A stretch of 42,326 bases of DNA from Rhodococcus sp. AW25M09 (GCF_000333955.1 NZ_CAPS01000088.1:1-42326), one strand, 5' to 3'. Positions 28,380 to 36,340 are shown, counted from the stretch's first letter. Program-made: numbers and translations. Notes: a model not told the origin generated them from the sequence alone.

Positions 28380-29273
28380 TCAGCTGCTCGGGTGAAGGAA
28401 TGCAATGTCCGGTGGTGCTGCCCCGAACTGGACGACAGTCAGGGCATGTTCTGCGGCGCACTCTCCGTCAATATCCAGGCGAATGACGTACTCCCCGGCT
28501 TCGAGGAACACTGCGTCGATGTCGGTCACGAACGTCCACGGCACGATGCCATTGGGGTACTGCCACTTGTCGCTCTCAAGCATCGGGAAACCGGAAAGTG
28601 TTTCGGACTTCCTAGCCCGATTGACACGCTTAGTGCCATCGAGAGCTACGACGGTAGTGGTGAGGGTATGGGACCGAGTGATGTCGACGGGACGCCAGTG
28701 GATTCGGCCGAGCATGTAGAAATCGCCCGGATGGGGAAATCCGTTCGGGGCCGACAGGATGTCGAATCCGGCGTTGGCAATCGAGTAAACGGCCTGGCCC
28801 GGGTCGACTTCGTAGTGATAGCACAGCTGCACGAATTCGAGCCTGGGGTCGATGGCGGGTCCGACTCGGTTGCGCTGCCCGTATCGAGTTTGTATCCAGT
28901 CGGCCGCAACCTCGATCGTGCGGTCTGGTTCGCTGTCGCTGGCGAACAAATTTCCGGCTACGCACCGAACGAGCGCTTCGGAGTCGGCATCACCGATCCG
29001 GGGCATCCGATGGCCGTTGAGGGTCAGGAACGTCATTGCCGCAAGCCATGCGGTGCGCTTGTTGCCGTCGGTGAAGTATTGAGTGCTGGCAACGCTGTGG
29101 ATGTACGCAGCAGCCTTGGACCAAATGTCCGGATAGATTTCGGTTCCGAAGGCTTCGGTCTGCGGGCGGTGTGCGGCGGATTCGATACCCGCGAGGTCTG
29201 CAACGCCCGCCCCTGCGCCACCGTGTTCTGCGTTGATGGCGATCAGTGCTTCAGCGCTCAGATAGCGAGTCAC
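28380..29273 (-). CDS. Doc/Fic-type toxin with a C-terminal extension domain
   Basis: A 297-residue protein. Residues 1-130 are a death-on-curing (Doc) domain: TRYLSAEALIAINAEHGG, AAHRPQTEAFGTEIYPD, and the Fic loop QYFTDGNKRTAW (65-76). Phage P1 Doc phosphorylates EF-Tu; the catalytic His of HxFx(D/N)GNK is Gln65 here, a substitution I recall in other actinobacterial Doc proteins. Residues about 140-285 form a second beta-rich domain (GFDILSAPNGFPHPGDFYML, PWTFVTDIDAVFLEAGEYV, IRLDIDGE) that resembles DUF6941. The GTG start overlaps the stop of the small upstream gene by 4 bp (GTGA), the arrangement of an antitoxin-toxin pair. Confidence 0.75.
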   Translation of the reverse strand: MTRYLSAEALIAINAEHGGAGAGVADLAGIESAAHRPQTEAFGTEIYPDIWSKAAAYIHSVASTQYFTDGNKRTAWLAAMTFLTLNGHRMPRIGDADSEALVRCVAGNLFASDSEPDRTIEVAADWIQTRYGQRNRVGPAIDPRLEFVQLCYHYEVDPGQAVYSIANAGFDILSAPNGFPHPGDFYMLGRIHWRPVDITRSHTLTTTVVALDGTKRVNRARKSETLSGFPMLESDKWQYPNGIVPWTFVTDIDAVFLEAGEYVIRLDIDGECAAEHALTVVQFGAAPPDIAFLHPSS

Positions 29274-29413
29274 TTCGCCAATCGAGTCAAAAGCGTCTCC
29301 CACCGGCGGGCTTCGCCACGTGCCAGACGCAACGTCTCCTCGAGGTCTGCAACTTCGGAGGCGGACGGCGACACACCAAGCGAGTGCAGCTCGACATCGT
29401 GTTCGGTGTTCAC
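29270..29413 (-). CDS. Small antitoxin-like protein upstream of the Doc toxin
   Basis: A 47-residue protein from the GTG at 29413, or 54 residues from an ATG at 29434. It is acidic at the start (VNTEHDVELHSLG) and helical after (SEVADLEETLRLARGEARRW). It overlaps the toxin start by 4 bp and would be made first, as expected of an antitoxin that both blocks the toxin and represses the operon. I see no standard DNA-binding motif, and it does not match Phd by eye. A near-perfect operator-like palindrome lies just upstream. Confidence 0.55.
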   Translation of the reverse strand: MNTEHDVELHSLGVSPSASEVADLEETLRLARGEARRWETLLTRLAK

Positions 29414-29442
29414 CTGTCTGACAGTACCGGCCATAGGCCAGG

Positions 29443-29461
29443 CGCAGCAGATACTGCTGCG
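29443..29461. promoter_or_regulatory. 19-bp perfect palindrome before the antitoxin gene
   Basis: CGCAGCAG-ATA-CTGCTGCG is an 8-3-8 perfect inverted repeat, 30 bp upstream of the GTG at 29413. A smaller palindrome CTGTC-T-GACAG lies at 29414-29424, right against the same start. Together they look like the operator of an autoregulated toxin-antitoxin operon. Confidence 0.5.
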
Positions 29462-29689
29462 TTCTCGGCGCATTAAGCCTTCGAATCCGTCGGGCCATCG
29501 CAGCGAACTGAGTCGCTTTGCCGCCCTGCCGCGCACCGGATGACAAGCGCAACCAGCAGCTCCCACCTAACGCTTATCGCGGTTGAAGCTTCCGCGACGT
29601 GCAGGCAAACCCACCCCCAGGCGGCAGCATGCGCGCCAGCCAACGACACACACGATCGTGGCGTCTTCGCGGACAGCCAGTGCAGGATG
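29462..29689. other. Gap between the Doc operon and the RelA/SpoT gene, no gene seen
   Basis: The 228 bp hold the promoter region of the antitoxin-toxin unit. I see no coding frame with a recognisable product and no strong hairpin. Confidence 0.35.
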
Positions 29690-31153
29690 CTAAGTCTGAA
29701 TGGGCGTCTCCGATAGTTCCTGCGGATCATTTTCGGCTTGCTGGTTGGCCAACGACGGCAGTATCTGGTCGCCGGCTCTGAGAACGAGGATCTCGTTGCG
29801 CGGTAGGCGGTCAACCAGCTGCCTCATTAACTGTTCGGAGTAGGCGCGGTTCAGGTTGGTTGCGACGTAGATCGGCGTGTCACCTACCTGGACTACCCGC
29901 GGATTGGTGTGAGCCTGAAGATCGCTTCGCTCCAAGGCAATTGCGTGCTCGATGCATGCCTCCTCCGGTCCCAGTTCGTCGGCGACGAGCCGAGTCAACT
30001 CTCGGACAGCGCGAGCGGCCGCGATGGGACGAGTGCGCTCTTTGCCCTTGGGCGCCAGGACATAGATGGTGAACCTGCCGTCCACTCGGCGAAGTCGCAG
30101 CCTCAGAAGTTGTTGTCGAGCCTCGTTCGGCGCTGCAGCGTCGACATATTTACGGGTGAAAGCTGCGAGGAGCTCGTCATCGAGGCGGCGCGTGGCGGAT
30201 ACCGGGATGGGATAGTCCATCAGAGAGGCGACCTCGTCCGGGTCGTTCTGATCCAATACGGTCTGCAATTCGGCCACGGTGCGTATGCCGAGAGTGTCGA
30301 GCTGATGGAGTAGCTCCTGCGCCGCCTCTTCACTACCGGGCGCGGCACTCTGATACCGGTCATTGATCAGGGAGGTCAGAGTGTCGAGATCCAGTGACCG
30401 ATCGTCCGGGTCAGCGAGGCCATCTGCAGCTTCGCTTGCACTGTCGTCAACACCTTCGTCAGCCTTCGCCGTGTTCTCGGAACTTGGCACGAGAAACTCA
30501 TCGATCTCGTTGAAAACTTGATCGAGATAGCGCCGGAGGCCGCCAGCCTCAATAAACCATTGGTCTACGCGTTTCCGCGGACCGGGCTCCAAGTTTCTGT
30601 AGGCCGCCGATTTGTAACGTACGTCATGCTCGTACTCCGCCCATGCATGACCGGCCACTGTCCGAATCTGGACCTCAAGACCCGGTCGCTTACGTAAGTA
30701 CGCCCCAAGGTCGGGGTAGCGCGCGTTCAGGTGCGGCAGTTCAATCGAGGTCACGACTAAGTGGTCGCTGTCATATCCGTTGTGCTTCTCTTTGCCCGGA
30801 TTCGCATGATCCCGAGTCTTGGATCGCGTGGTCAACAGGCTCAGGAAGTCTCTCCGCGCTCGCGTCGTGTACACAATCACCCTCGCCGCCACGCAGTCGT
30901 CGATCTCAGAGAGTGGATTCCGGTACCTGATCGCGCCAGTGCTGTCGTCAGTCCGACTGCACTTCTCCATGTATGAGGTCAGACTCTTCGCCCGCGTCTC
31001 GATGGTGTGTACCGGGATCAAACCCTCGGTCGACAGCTCGTACAAAAAGCCCCGCATCTGGTCCGCGGCCTTCTTCAACTGGTCCTGCTCATTTGCGAAC
31101 TCCCACACATGCGCCGGCACGGTTTCAGTCGCGCCCGACTCCTGATCGACCAT
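29690..31153 (-). CDS. RelA/SpoT-domain nucleotide synthetase, 487 residues, no hydrolase domain
   Basis: The N-terminal third is a RelA/SpoT synthetase domain with its active-site pattern intact: RxKxxxS as Arg54-Lys56-Ser60 (TRAKSLTS), SEIDDCVAARVIVY with Asp86, NGYDSDH with Tyr127 and His131, and EVQIRTVAGHAWAEYEHD with Glu160. No HD hydrolase, TGS or ACT domain is present. A charged linker follows, rich in Asp and Glu (about 220-255). The C-terminal half is a helical region of unknown type ending in a domain with TPIYVATNLNRAYSEQLMRQ. It should transfer pyrophosphate to a nucleotide (or, in toxSAS relatives, to tRNA). Location beside a toxin-antitoxin unit suggests a stress or phage-defence role. 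Confidence 0.85.
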   Translation of the reverse strand: MVDQESGATETVPAHVWEFANEQDQLKKAADQMRGFLYELSTEGLIPVHTIETRAKSLTSYMEKCSRTDDSTGAIRYRNPLSEIDDCVAARVIVYTTRARRDFLSLLTTRSKTRDHANPGKEKHNGYDSDHLVVTSIELPHLNARYPDLGAYLRKRPGLEVQIRTVAGHAWAEYEHDVRYKSAAYRNLEPGPRKRVDQWFIEAGGLRRYLDQVFNEIDEFLVPSSENTAKADEGVDDSASEAADGLADPDDRSLDLDTLTSLINDRYQSAAPGSEEAAQELLHQLDTLGIRTVAELQTVLDQNDPDEVASLMDYPIPVSATRRLDDELLAAFTRKYVDAAAPNEARQQLLRLRLRRVDGRFTIYVLAPKGKERTRPIAAARAVRELTRLVADELGPEEACIEHAIALERSDLQAHTNPRVVQVGDTPIYVATNLNRAYSEQLMRQLVDRLPRNEILVLRAGDQILPSLANQQAENDPQELSETPIQT

Positions 31154-31375
31154 TCGAGAATTCTTTCAGACAGTCGCTGAGGTTTCGCGCACAAGTGTTC
31201 TTGTGCGGATCGAATAGTTCAGGATGCTGCTCGACCGGCCAGGGCCGTCTTCTGAGTCGGCAAACACAGCCACGGGGTCGGGTTTCTGGCCGTGGTGTGG
31301 CTTGACCAGGCGGTCGTACCATCCGCGCACATCCTCAGCGTTACTTGAAGCCGATGCGGTCGCCGCGCAGCGCCA

Positions 31376-31523
31376 TCAGGTCGAAGCAGCCGCGCCGGAG
31401 GACAAAAAACTAGCATCGGACCGTTCGCGGTGTGGTGTCGGCGGGACAGGGGGGTGCGCCGCGGGCAGTTCGCGGAGAGGAAAACCGGTCCAACGATTGG
31501 GCCGGCGGGTGCAGCGCAACACT
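31376..31523 (-). pseudogene. Possible RES-domain toxin remnant
   Basis: Directly after the broken antitoxin gene a minus-strand GTG opens VLRCTRRPNRWTGFPLREL, then LPAAHPPVPPTPHRERSDAS and FLSSGA, before a stop. The order LPA...HR...SDASFF.SGA is like the N-terminus of RES toxins, which degrade NAD in Xre/RES pairs. Beyond the stop no clear RES sequence continues. The assignment rests on a short match and on the neighbour. Confidence 0.35.
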
Positions 31524-31532
31524 GTCTCAGGC

Positions 31533-32044
31533 TCAGGCCGCCCACCGGTGGGCATCGGCCCGGGCCTGGTCCAGGGCCGCCTCGAGGGGGCGGCCCTGCG
31601 CGATCCAGTCAACCGCGCTGCGACCATTCAGCTCGGGTTGCGGGCTGTGCAGCCATACTGCGCAGGTCCAGCGGTCGGCAGCCGCGCGCAACGTCGCCCA
31701 CAGAGTGAGCAGAGCTGGCTCCGTCGTTTTCGAGTCGGTGAACTGTCAGGTCGGATATGCCCACTGGCCTCCGTCGAGTTGGCACGCGATGATCGTGCCC
31801 GCGGCGACCGCTTGGTGTATCGCCTGACGGCTTACGCCTCGCCACTGGGTGAGGCCGGCGGTGTCGTAGAACGTGCCGATGAGCCGGTCATAGATTTGGA
31901 TGGTCGGTAGTGCTGGGCAATCGCTTCGACGTCGTCGAAGACATCGGCCGGTACGCCGGCGGCGCGAGCATCGGCAAACGTCCGATGTACCGAGCGTGTG
32001 AGCAGGTCGATTAGCTTGCGTTCTTGCTCGGTGAGGGTGTTCAT
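31533..32044 (-). pseudogene. MbcA/Xre-type antitoxin gene broken by a frameshift and a nonsense codon
   Basis: The ATG at 32044 has AGGAG just upstream and reads MNTLTEQERKLIDLLTRSVH and AAGVPADVFDDVEAIAQHYR. Near 31895 the frame shifts, and the next frame continues YDRLIGTFYDTAGLTQWRGV, SRQAIHQAVAAGTIIACQLD and GGQWAYPT. A TGA (31746-31748) stands where a Trp codon (TGG) is expected. Reading on gives QFTDSKTTEPALLTLWATLR and a C-terminal block ELNGRSAVDWIAQGRPLEAA. That end and the SRQAIHQ helix resemble Xre/MbcA/ParS-type antitoxins. The frameshift explains the long unrelated tail of the intact frame. Confidence 0.6.
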
Positions 32045-32183
32045 GCGAGATCTCCTAGGTGTAAACCACGTCAATCCGAGTGTCCGTTCTAGCGTCGACC
32101 AAGTCACAGGCTGGATTGGATCAGCAGCAGCGTTTTCGGACGTCGCGGAGCGCCCCATTGAGCTGGGCGGCTCCGTACCGATA

Positions 32184-32214
32184 TTGCTGGCAACAGCATT
32201 CCTACTGCTACGCT
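32184..32214 (+). promoter_or_regulatory. Candidate promoter of the EspC-like cassette
   Basis: TTGCTG (32184-32189) and TACGCT (32209-32214) are 19 bp apart, and a G-rich ribosome site (GGGGGGA, about 32250) follows before the ATG at 32263. Fair match only. Confidence 0.3.
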
Positions 32215-32262
32215 GACGCGGCGCTGGGGGGGCGCGACGGGACTTGTCCGGGGGGAATACCG

Positions 32263-32562
32263 ATGTTGACAGTTGATCTCGATGCACTGCGGGCACTGGG
32301 CAGGGCGCTGACAGTCACCGCCGATGCGGTGGGGTCGTTGGATCCGGTGGCTCCGATTGTGGCCGCGGCCGATGCGATGCCGAATTCGGGCTTCGGCGAT
32401 GTTGCCCGGTCCGCTGCGATTCCGACCCTCGCCGCCTATCGCGGAGTGGCGGATCGTATTCGAGACATGTCGTCTGCGTCGTTGGCCTCGGCAGAGAGCT
32501 ACGAGGACACCGACCTGGATTTCCGTGATCAGCTCATGCGTCTGAACGGCGATCATCGATGA
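32263..32562 (+). CDS. EspC-like type VII secretion target (DUF2580 family)
   Basis: A 99-residue helical protein: VDLDALRALGRALTVTADAV, then IPTLAAYRGVADRIRDMSSA and ASAESYEDTDLDFRDQLMR. It fits the EspC/DUF2580 family, small WXG100-like helical hairpins exported by type VII systems. The start has a strong G-rich ribosome site (about 32250-32256). Its stop overlaps the next gene's start (ATGA). It leads a four-gene unit and probably pairs with the helical N-terminus of the following hydrolase, forming a two-part secretion substrate. No ESX machinery gene is in the window. Confidence 0.75.
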   Translation: MLTVDLDALRALGRALTVTADAVGSLDPVAPIVAAADAMPNSGFGDVARSAAIPTLAAYRGVADRIRDMSSASLASAESYEDTDLDFRDQLMRLNGDHR

Positions 32563-34283
32563 GCGCGACGGTCTCGCAGGTTCGCGGATGGAATCCGATT
32601 GCACTCGTCGATATCGCTTCCAGTCTCGCGGCGGTGAACGCAGAATTCGACGACTTGGTCAGCGACGTCGGCCGTGCGACGAGGGATGGCCTGAGCCACT
32701 GGGAAGGGGACGCGGCCACAGCTGCGTCTGCTCGATCTGTCGCTGATCGGCTGGCCGCGACCCATCTTGTCACCGCTGTGGACGATCAAGCCAGCGAGTT
32801 CGGCACGGCGGCAGGGCTACTGACCGAGGTGCGGACGTCGACTCTTGCGGCTGTCGAGGCTGCTACTGCCGGTGGATTTGCAGTCGCCGATGCAGGTTCA
32901 GTCACCGCCCCCATCTGCTCGTCCGGCAACCTCGTCGCAGATCTGTTGCTGCAAAGCAGTTTCGATGAGCAAGCGCGCGTACACGAGGCCGCGGTGCGTT
33001 CTCTGTTGCAGAGCTCAGCAGACGTGGACCGAATGTGCGCTGCATCGCTGCAACGTGCGATCGATGCCATCGCAGAGATATCGGCGTCGCCCGGTGGGCC
33101 GGATCGCTACAGCGACGTTGTTCGAGACATCCTCGACGGCAATGCTTTTCTGCCGGACGATCCTCGAGAGCTCGCTGCGCTCTGGGACGGATTGACGCCG
33201 GCCGAGAAAGACGGTCTCGCGGTCTGGGACCCAACGATCGGCAACCGGGACGGATTACCGGCGGTCGACAAGACACGCTTGAACGAGGACTTGCTCGTCC
33301 CGATCACCGCAGCGGCGGAAGTTGACCTTGCCGCTGTCGAGGCTCGTCATCCTGATTGGGCCAGAGGGGAGAACGTGCCGCCGAGCGAAGGCGTTCTCGA
33401 CGACGAACAGCAGGCTCTTCGCAAAGAATGGGAGAGCTGGACCGGCGATCGTGAGAAGGCGTCCAGTGCGGTGGCGGGTCTTCACGAAGTGCGTGACCAG
33501 CTCGACCGCGACGGCAGAGTTCCCACGTTCTTGTTGAACATCGACGACCAGGGCCGAGGCGCGATTGCGCTCAACAATCCTGATACCGCGCACAACGTTG
33601 CGACCTATGTCCCGGGGACGGGGACCGAGTTGTCGAAGATGGGCGGGGACATGGCGCGCGCCAACGATCTGCTGGCGACAGCGGATCGTGTGGATCGAGA
33701 CAGCAAGAACTCGGTTGTCGCGTGGATGGGGTACGACGCACCGCCTGGGCTGTCCGACGCCGCGCAGACAGGATTCGCCGACGCCGGCGCTCCCCGACTG
33801 GACAGCTTCCAGGACGGTCTGCGCGCGGCACACGACGGTCCTCCCTCTCACAACACCGTCATCGGCCACAGTTACGGCAGCACTGTCGTTGGGCATGCGA
33901 TGAGCGATGGCGGCTCGCTCGATGTCGACAGTGTCGTGTTCGCAGGGAGCCCCGGGGTGGGGGTGACCAGGGTCGGGGAGCTGGCACTCGACGGGATCGC
34001 TGCGGATCGGATGGCTGATCACGTGTTCGCCACCGCTGCCCCGGCCGACCCGGTGACGTGGATCGGGGTGCTGGCACCGGAAGTAGCTCATGGCGGGGAT
34101 CCGACCGGAGAGGTATTCGGGGCGAATGTCTTCGAGAGCGCGCCGGGCAACAAGTCGATCGACATACCGGTGCTGGGTGACGTCGGGTTCGACCCCGACT
34201 CGCACAGTGACTACTTCAAGTCAGGCACACCCTCCCTGCTGTCGATGGCACAGATCATGACGAACACAGGAAATGTCGAATGA
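32559..34283 (+). CDS. Alpha/beta hydrolase (DUF1023) with type VII secretion-like N-terminus
   Basis: A 574-residue protein. Residues 1-180 are long helices of the WXG100/LXG kind (VDIASSLAAVNAEFDDLVSD, GLSHWEGDAATAASARSVAD). Then comes a linker with LAALWDGLTPAEKDGL, which is typical ahead of DUF1023. The alpha/beta hydrolase domain (about 320-560) has nucleophile Ser438 in GHSYGS, a probable Asp497 (PADPVTW) and His549 (DSHSDYF). It overlaps both neighbours by 4 bp. The layout predicts an exported esterase or toxin delivered by a type VII system, with the helical part as the export signal. Substrate unknown. Confidence 0.8.
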   Translation: MSATVSQVRGWNPIALVDIASSLAAVNAEFDDLVSDVGRATRDGLSHWEGDAATAASARSVADRLAATHLVTAVDDQASEFGTAAGLLTEVRTSTLAAVEAATAGGFAVADAGSVTAPICSSGNLVADLLLQSSFDEQARVHEAAVRSLLQSSADVDRMCAASLQRAIDAIAEISASPGGPDRYSDVVRDILDGNAFLPDDPRELAALWDGLTPAEKDGLAVWDPTIGNRDGLPAVDKTRLNEDLLVPITAAAEVDLAAVEARHPDWARGENVPPSEGVLDDEQQALRKEWESWTGDREKASSAVAGLHEVRDQLDRDGRVPTFLLNIDDQGRGAIALNNPDTAHNVATYVPGTGTELSKMGGDMARANDLLATADRVDRDSKNSVVAWMGYDAPPGLSDAAQTGFADAGAPRLDSFQDGLRAAHDGPPSHNTVIGHSYGSTVVGHAMSDGGSLDVDSVVFAGSPGVGVTRVGELALDGIAADRMADHVFATAAPADPVTWIGVLAPEVAHGGDPTGEVFGANVFESAPGNKSIDIPVLGDVGFDPDSHSDYFKSGTPSLLSMAQIMTNTGNVE

Positions 34284-34846
34284 CCGTTCGGACCGTCCGG
34301 GGCAAAACCAGAACATCCCTCGCGATCGCACTCAGTTGTGTTCTTCTCACAGTCGGGTGCTCGCAGAACGGAGCAGATGACGTGGACAGCGCACTGTCGC
34401 AGGAGCAAGCACTGAATCGGACCGTGGAGGTGCTGGGACGGTCACTATCGGTTTTGCCCGAAGGCGCGCGACTGGATGTCGATGATCCGAACTTCCCGCA
34501 ATCGAGTCTTCCCACAGGAGGATTCGCACCCTGCTACACAAGCAACACCATCGTCGACGGGCCGCATCGGTTCAGCGCCAGCTATTGGGTGGTTTTCGGT
34601 GGCGTCGGGAGGGACGATCTCGACCTGTTGCTGTCCACCTGGGCCGAGTGGGGCTGGACCGTCGAGGATGACAGCAACGACGGAGGAAACTCGGCGACTG
34701 CGCGAACACCCGATCAGTATGTGGTCGATGCGCTGCTGAGCACGGACGGCGGGTTGAGCTTGGGCGGGTCCTCGCCGTGCTTCGCAATCGAGGCCGGGCA
34801 TACCCCTCCGCGGGCCGTGGCTCCTCTGGTGATCGAACAACGATGA
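34280..34846 (+). CDS. Lipoprotein of the secretion cassette
   Basis: A 188-residue predicted lipoprotein. The N-terminus is basic, then hydrophobic (LAIALSCVLLT) and ends in the lipobox TVGC (Cys about residue 27). The mature part has two further Cys residues (APCYTSN and SSPCFAIE) that may form a disulfide, and a compact alpha/beta pattern (SASYWVVFGGVGRDDLDLLL, TWAEWGWTVEDD). I do not recognise the family. Overlap by 4 bp with the hydrolase gene and membrane anchoring suggest a partner role, such as immunity or docking for the exported hydrolase. Confidence 0.7.
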   Translation: MTVRTVRGKTRTSLAIALSCVLLTVGCSQNGADDVDSALSQEQALNRTVEVLGRSLSVLPEGARLDVDDPNFPQSSLPTGGFAPCYTSNTIVDGPHRFSASYWVVFGGVGRDDLDLLLSTWAEWGWTVEDDSNDGGNSATARTPDQYVVDALLSTDGGLSLGGSSPCFAIEAGHTPPRAVAPLVIEQR

Positions 34847-35226
34847 GCAGCCTGCCTGACGCGGACGTCGAAGCGCTCACGGTCAAGGCCGCCCGCGTGC
34901 ATCGATCCCTTTCGCAGCTACGAGGCAGGGCCACATCGAGGGACGGCGACGTGACGATCGAAGTCTCCATCGATGGCCGAATCACCAAGATGGTTGTTTT
35001 GCAAGGGTTCTCGCGCACGAGTCCGGACGCTGTCGCCGTCGTGATCGCCCGCACCCACAGCGAAGCACTCGCCGACGCGGAAGCGGCGGCATCGGAAGTC
35101 CGGCGGGAACTCACCCAAGACTATCGGGTGGCCAGAATAGTGGATCGAATAGCGGCGGAAGGTCCGTCGCTCCATGTGGACAACAACTGGACCAATGATC
35201 GAAAGTCCATCTACGACAAGTGGTAG
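34843..35226 (+). CDS. YbaB/EbfC-like protein of the secretion cassette
   Basis: A 127-residue protein with a YbaB-like pattern: an N-terminal helix (DVEALTVKAARVHRSLSQLR), a short beta sheet with TIEVSIDGRITKMVVLQGF, and a second long helix (VIARTHSEALADAEAAASEV). YbaB-fold proteins bind DNA as dimers, but versions encoded beside type VII substrates are common in actinobacteria and may have a different task. It starts in the ATGA overlap with the lipoprotein gene. The tail LHVDNNWTNDRKSIYDKW is unusual and aromatic. Confidence 0.65.
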   Translation: MSSLPDADVEALTVKAARVHRSLSQLRGRATSRDGDVTIEVSIDGRITKMVVLQGFSRTSPDAVAVVIARTHSEALADAEAAASEVRRELTQDYRVARIVDRIAAEGPSLHVDNNWTNDRKSIYDKW

Positions 35227-35687
35227 AAATATCAATGGATCGCGTCCTGAGCCTCGCGACGGCTTTTTCTGCGTGAAAGTGATGTCGAATGATGGCGCGG
35301 TGGGCGTCCTCCCGTCGTCGTTGACATTGAGCCAGGACTAGATAGGGGGAAGTGGTTCAAACGCACCGTGGCCGGACCAACGCGCTCAGGGCTGGCTTCA
35401 CCTGGTGCCGCGAACACGCCATCAGCACCCATCCCGCCGAAGCTGGACTCGGATGGGACGTGCGCACCTCCCGTCACCGACTCGCCGCCCCTTGATAGCC
35501 GCAAGACCTCAGCCGGACGGCCCAAGGTTGCCGCTGCAGCTGCCCGTGCGTCCATCGCCATCCGGGAACGCAGCGAACGCGAAGTGCCTCAGTGGATCCG
35601 TGACGCCGCAGCGGGCCGCCCGACCACCCCGCCGGCAGAACAGCCCTGACACCGGCCACCGTCGCAGACCTTACGAGCGGCGAAAGG
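35227..35687. other. 461-bp stretch with gene fragments only
   Basis: Two short pieces look like former coding sequence in different frames on the plus strand. From GTG 35352, VVQTHRGRTNALRAGFTWCR continues to two stops near 35490. In another frame PLDSRKTSAGRPKVAAAAAR leads to REVPQWIRDAAAGRP with a stop at 35649. No ribosome site or family supports either as a living gene. The pattern suggests one decayed gene crossed by a frameshift. Confidence 0.35.
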
Positions 35688-35894
35688 ATGTCGTTGATGC
35701 CATCGCTCGACATCGGCCTCACCGATATAGAGCAACAGGGCCTGTAGAACGCCGCGGAACGCGAGAACGTGTCTCCGAAAACGTTCGCACACAACGCGGT
35801 CACCGCAGCAGCCAATTCGAGGAGGCGTCAGATCGCTGAGGCGTCCAAGAAGGTCGTTACGGTCTTGGCCGACCTCAATCGCAGACTTGCTTGA
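35688..35894 (+). pseudogene. Small antitoxin-like gene interrupted by an amber codon
   Basis: The ATG at 35688 with AAAGG upstream reads MSLMPSLDIGLTDIEQQGL, then TAG at 35745-35747. It continues in frame for 48 codons, NAAERENVSPKTFAHNAVTA and IAEASKKVVTVLADLNRRLA, to a TGA. The pattern LT..E...L..AAERE.VS...F....V is like small ribbon-helix-helix/DUF1778-type antitoxins. A CAG-to-TAG change would explain the stop. No toxin follows. Confidence 0.4.
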
Positions 35895-36031
35895 AGGTCT
35901 ACTATCTCGATGCGTTGACATGCTCACCGTACTGGCGACACACTCGAATCCGTACTCGGTCGTCGTAAACGGAAGCGGATTTTGTGCAACTGCTGCTCTC
36001 GTACAAATCTATGTCGCGAAGGACTGCCGAG

Positions 36032-36304
36032 TTACGTCAATTCCTGGTCGGATTCTCCGAGCAACGAGCCGGCGGGAACCCCGAGCACTTCGGCAATGTC
36101 GAACAGCCGCTCGTAGAGCAGCCCGCGTCTACCGTGCTCGACATGTATGAGCACGTTTCGTGTAACTCCCGATTCGAGCGCGAGTGCCTCCTGCGTCAAG
36201 CCCTGCTCGATCCGTAACTGACGGATACGAGATCCCACCTGTCCTCGGTATTCTTCCCATCGGCGCGCACGCGCAGGATCTGTCTGATTCGGTCGCGTAG
36301 GCAC
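36032..36304 (-). CDS. XRE-family transcriptional regulator
   Basis: A 90-residue protein that is mostly one helix-turn-helix domain: RIRQLRIEQGLTQEALALES, GVTRNVLIHVEHGRRG, then the closing helix RLFDIAEVLGVPAGSLL. The start is a GTG at 36304 without a ribosome site; a TATACC -10-like sequence about 20 bp before it suggests a very short leader. It is divergent from the 298-residue unknown gene across 99 bp that contain a 12-bp palindrome, so it probably regulates that gene and itself. Confidence 0.85.
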   Translation of the reverse strand: MPTRPNQTDPARARRWEEYRGQVGSRIRQLRIEQGLTQEALALESGVTRNVLIHVEHGRRGLLYERLFDIAEVLGVPAGSLLGESDQELT

Positions 36305-36340
36305 TCGTCAAGTACGACAATTCGGTATACATAAGTCTGC

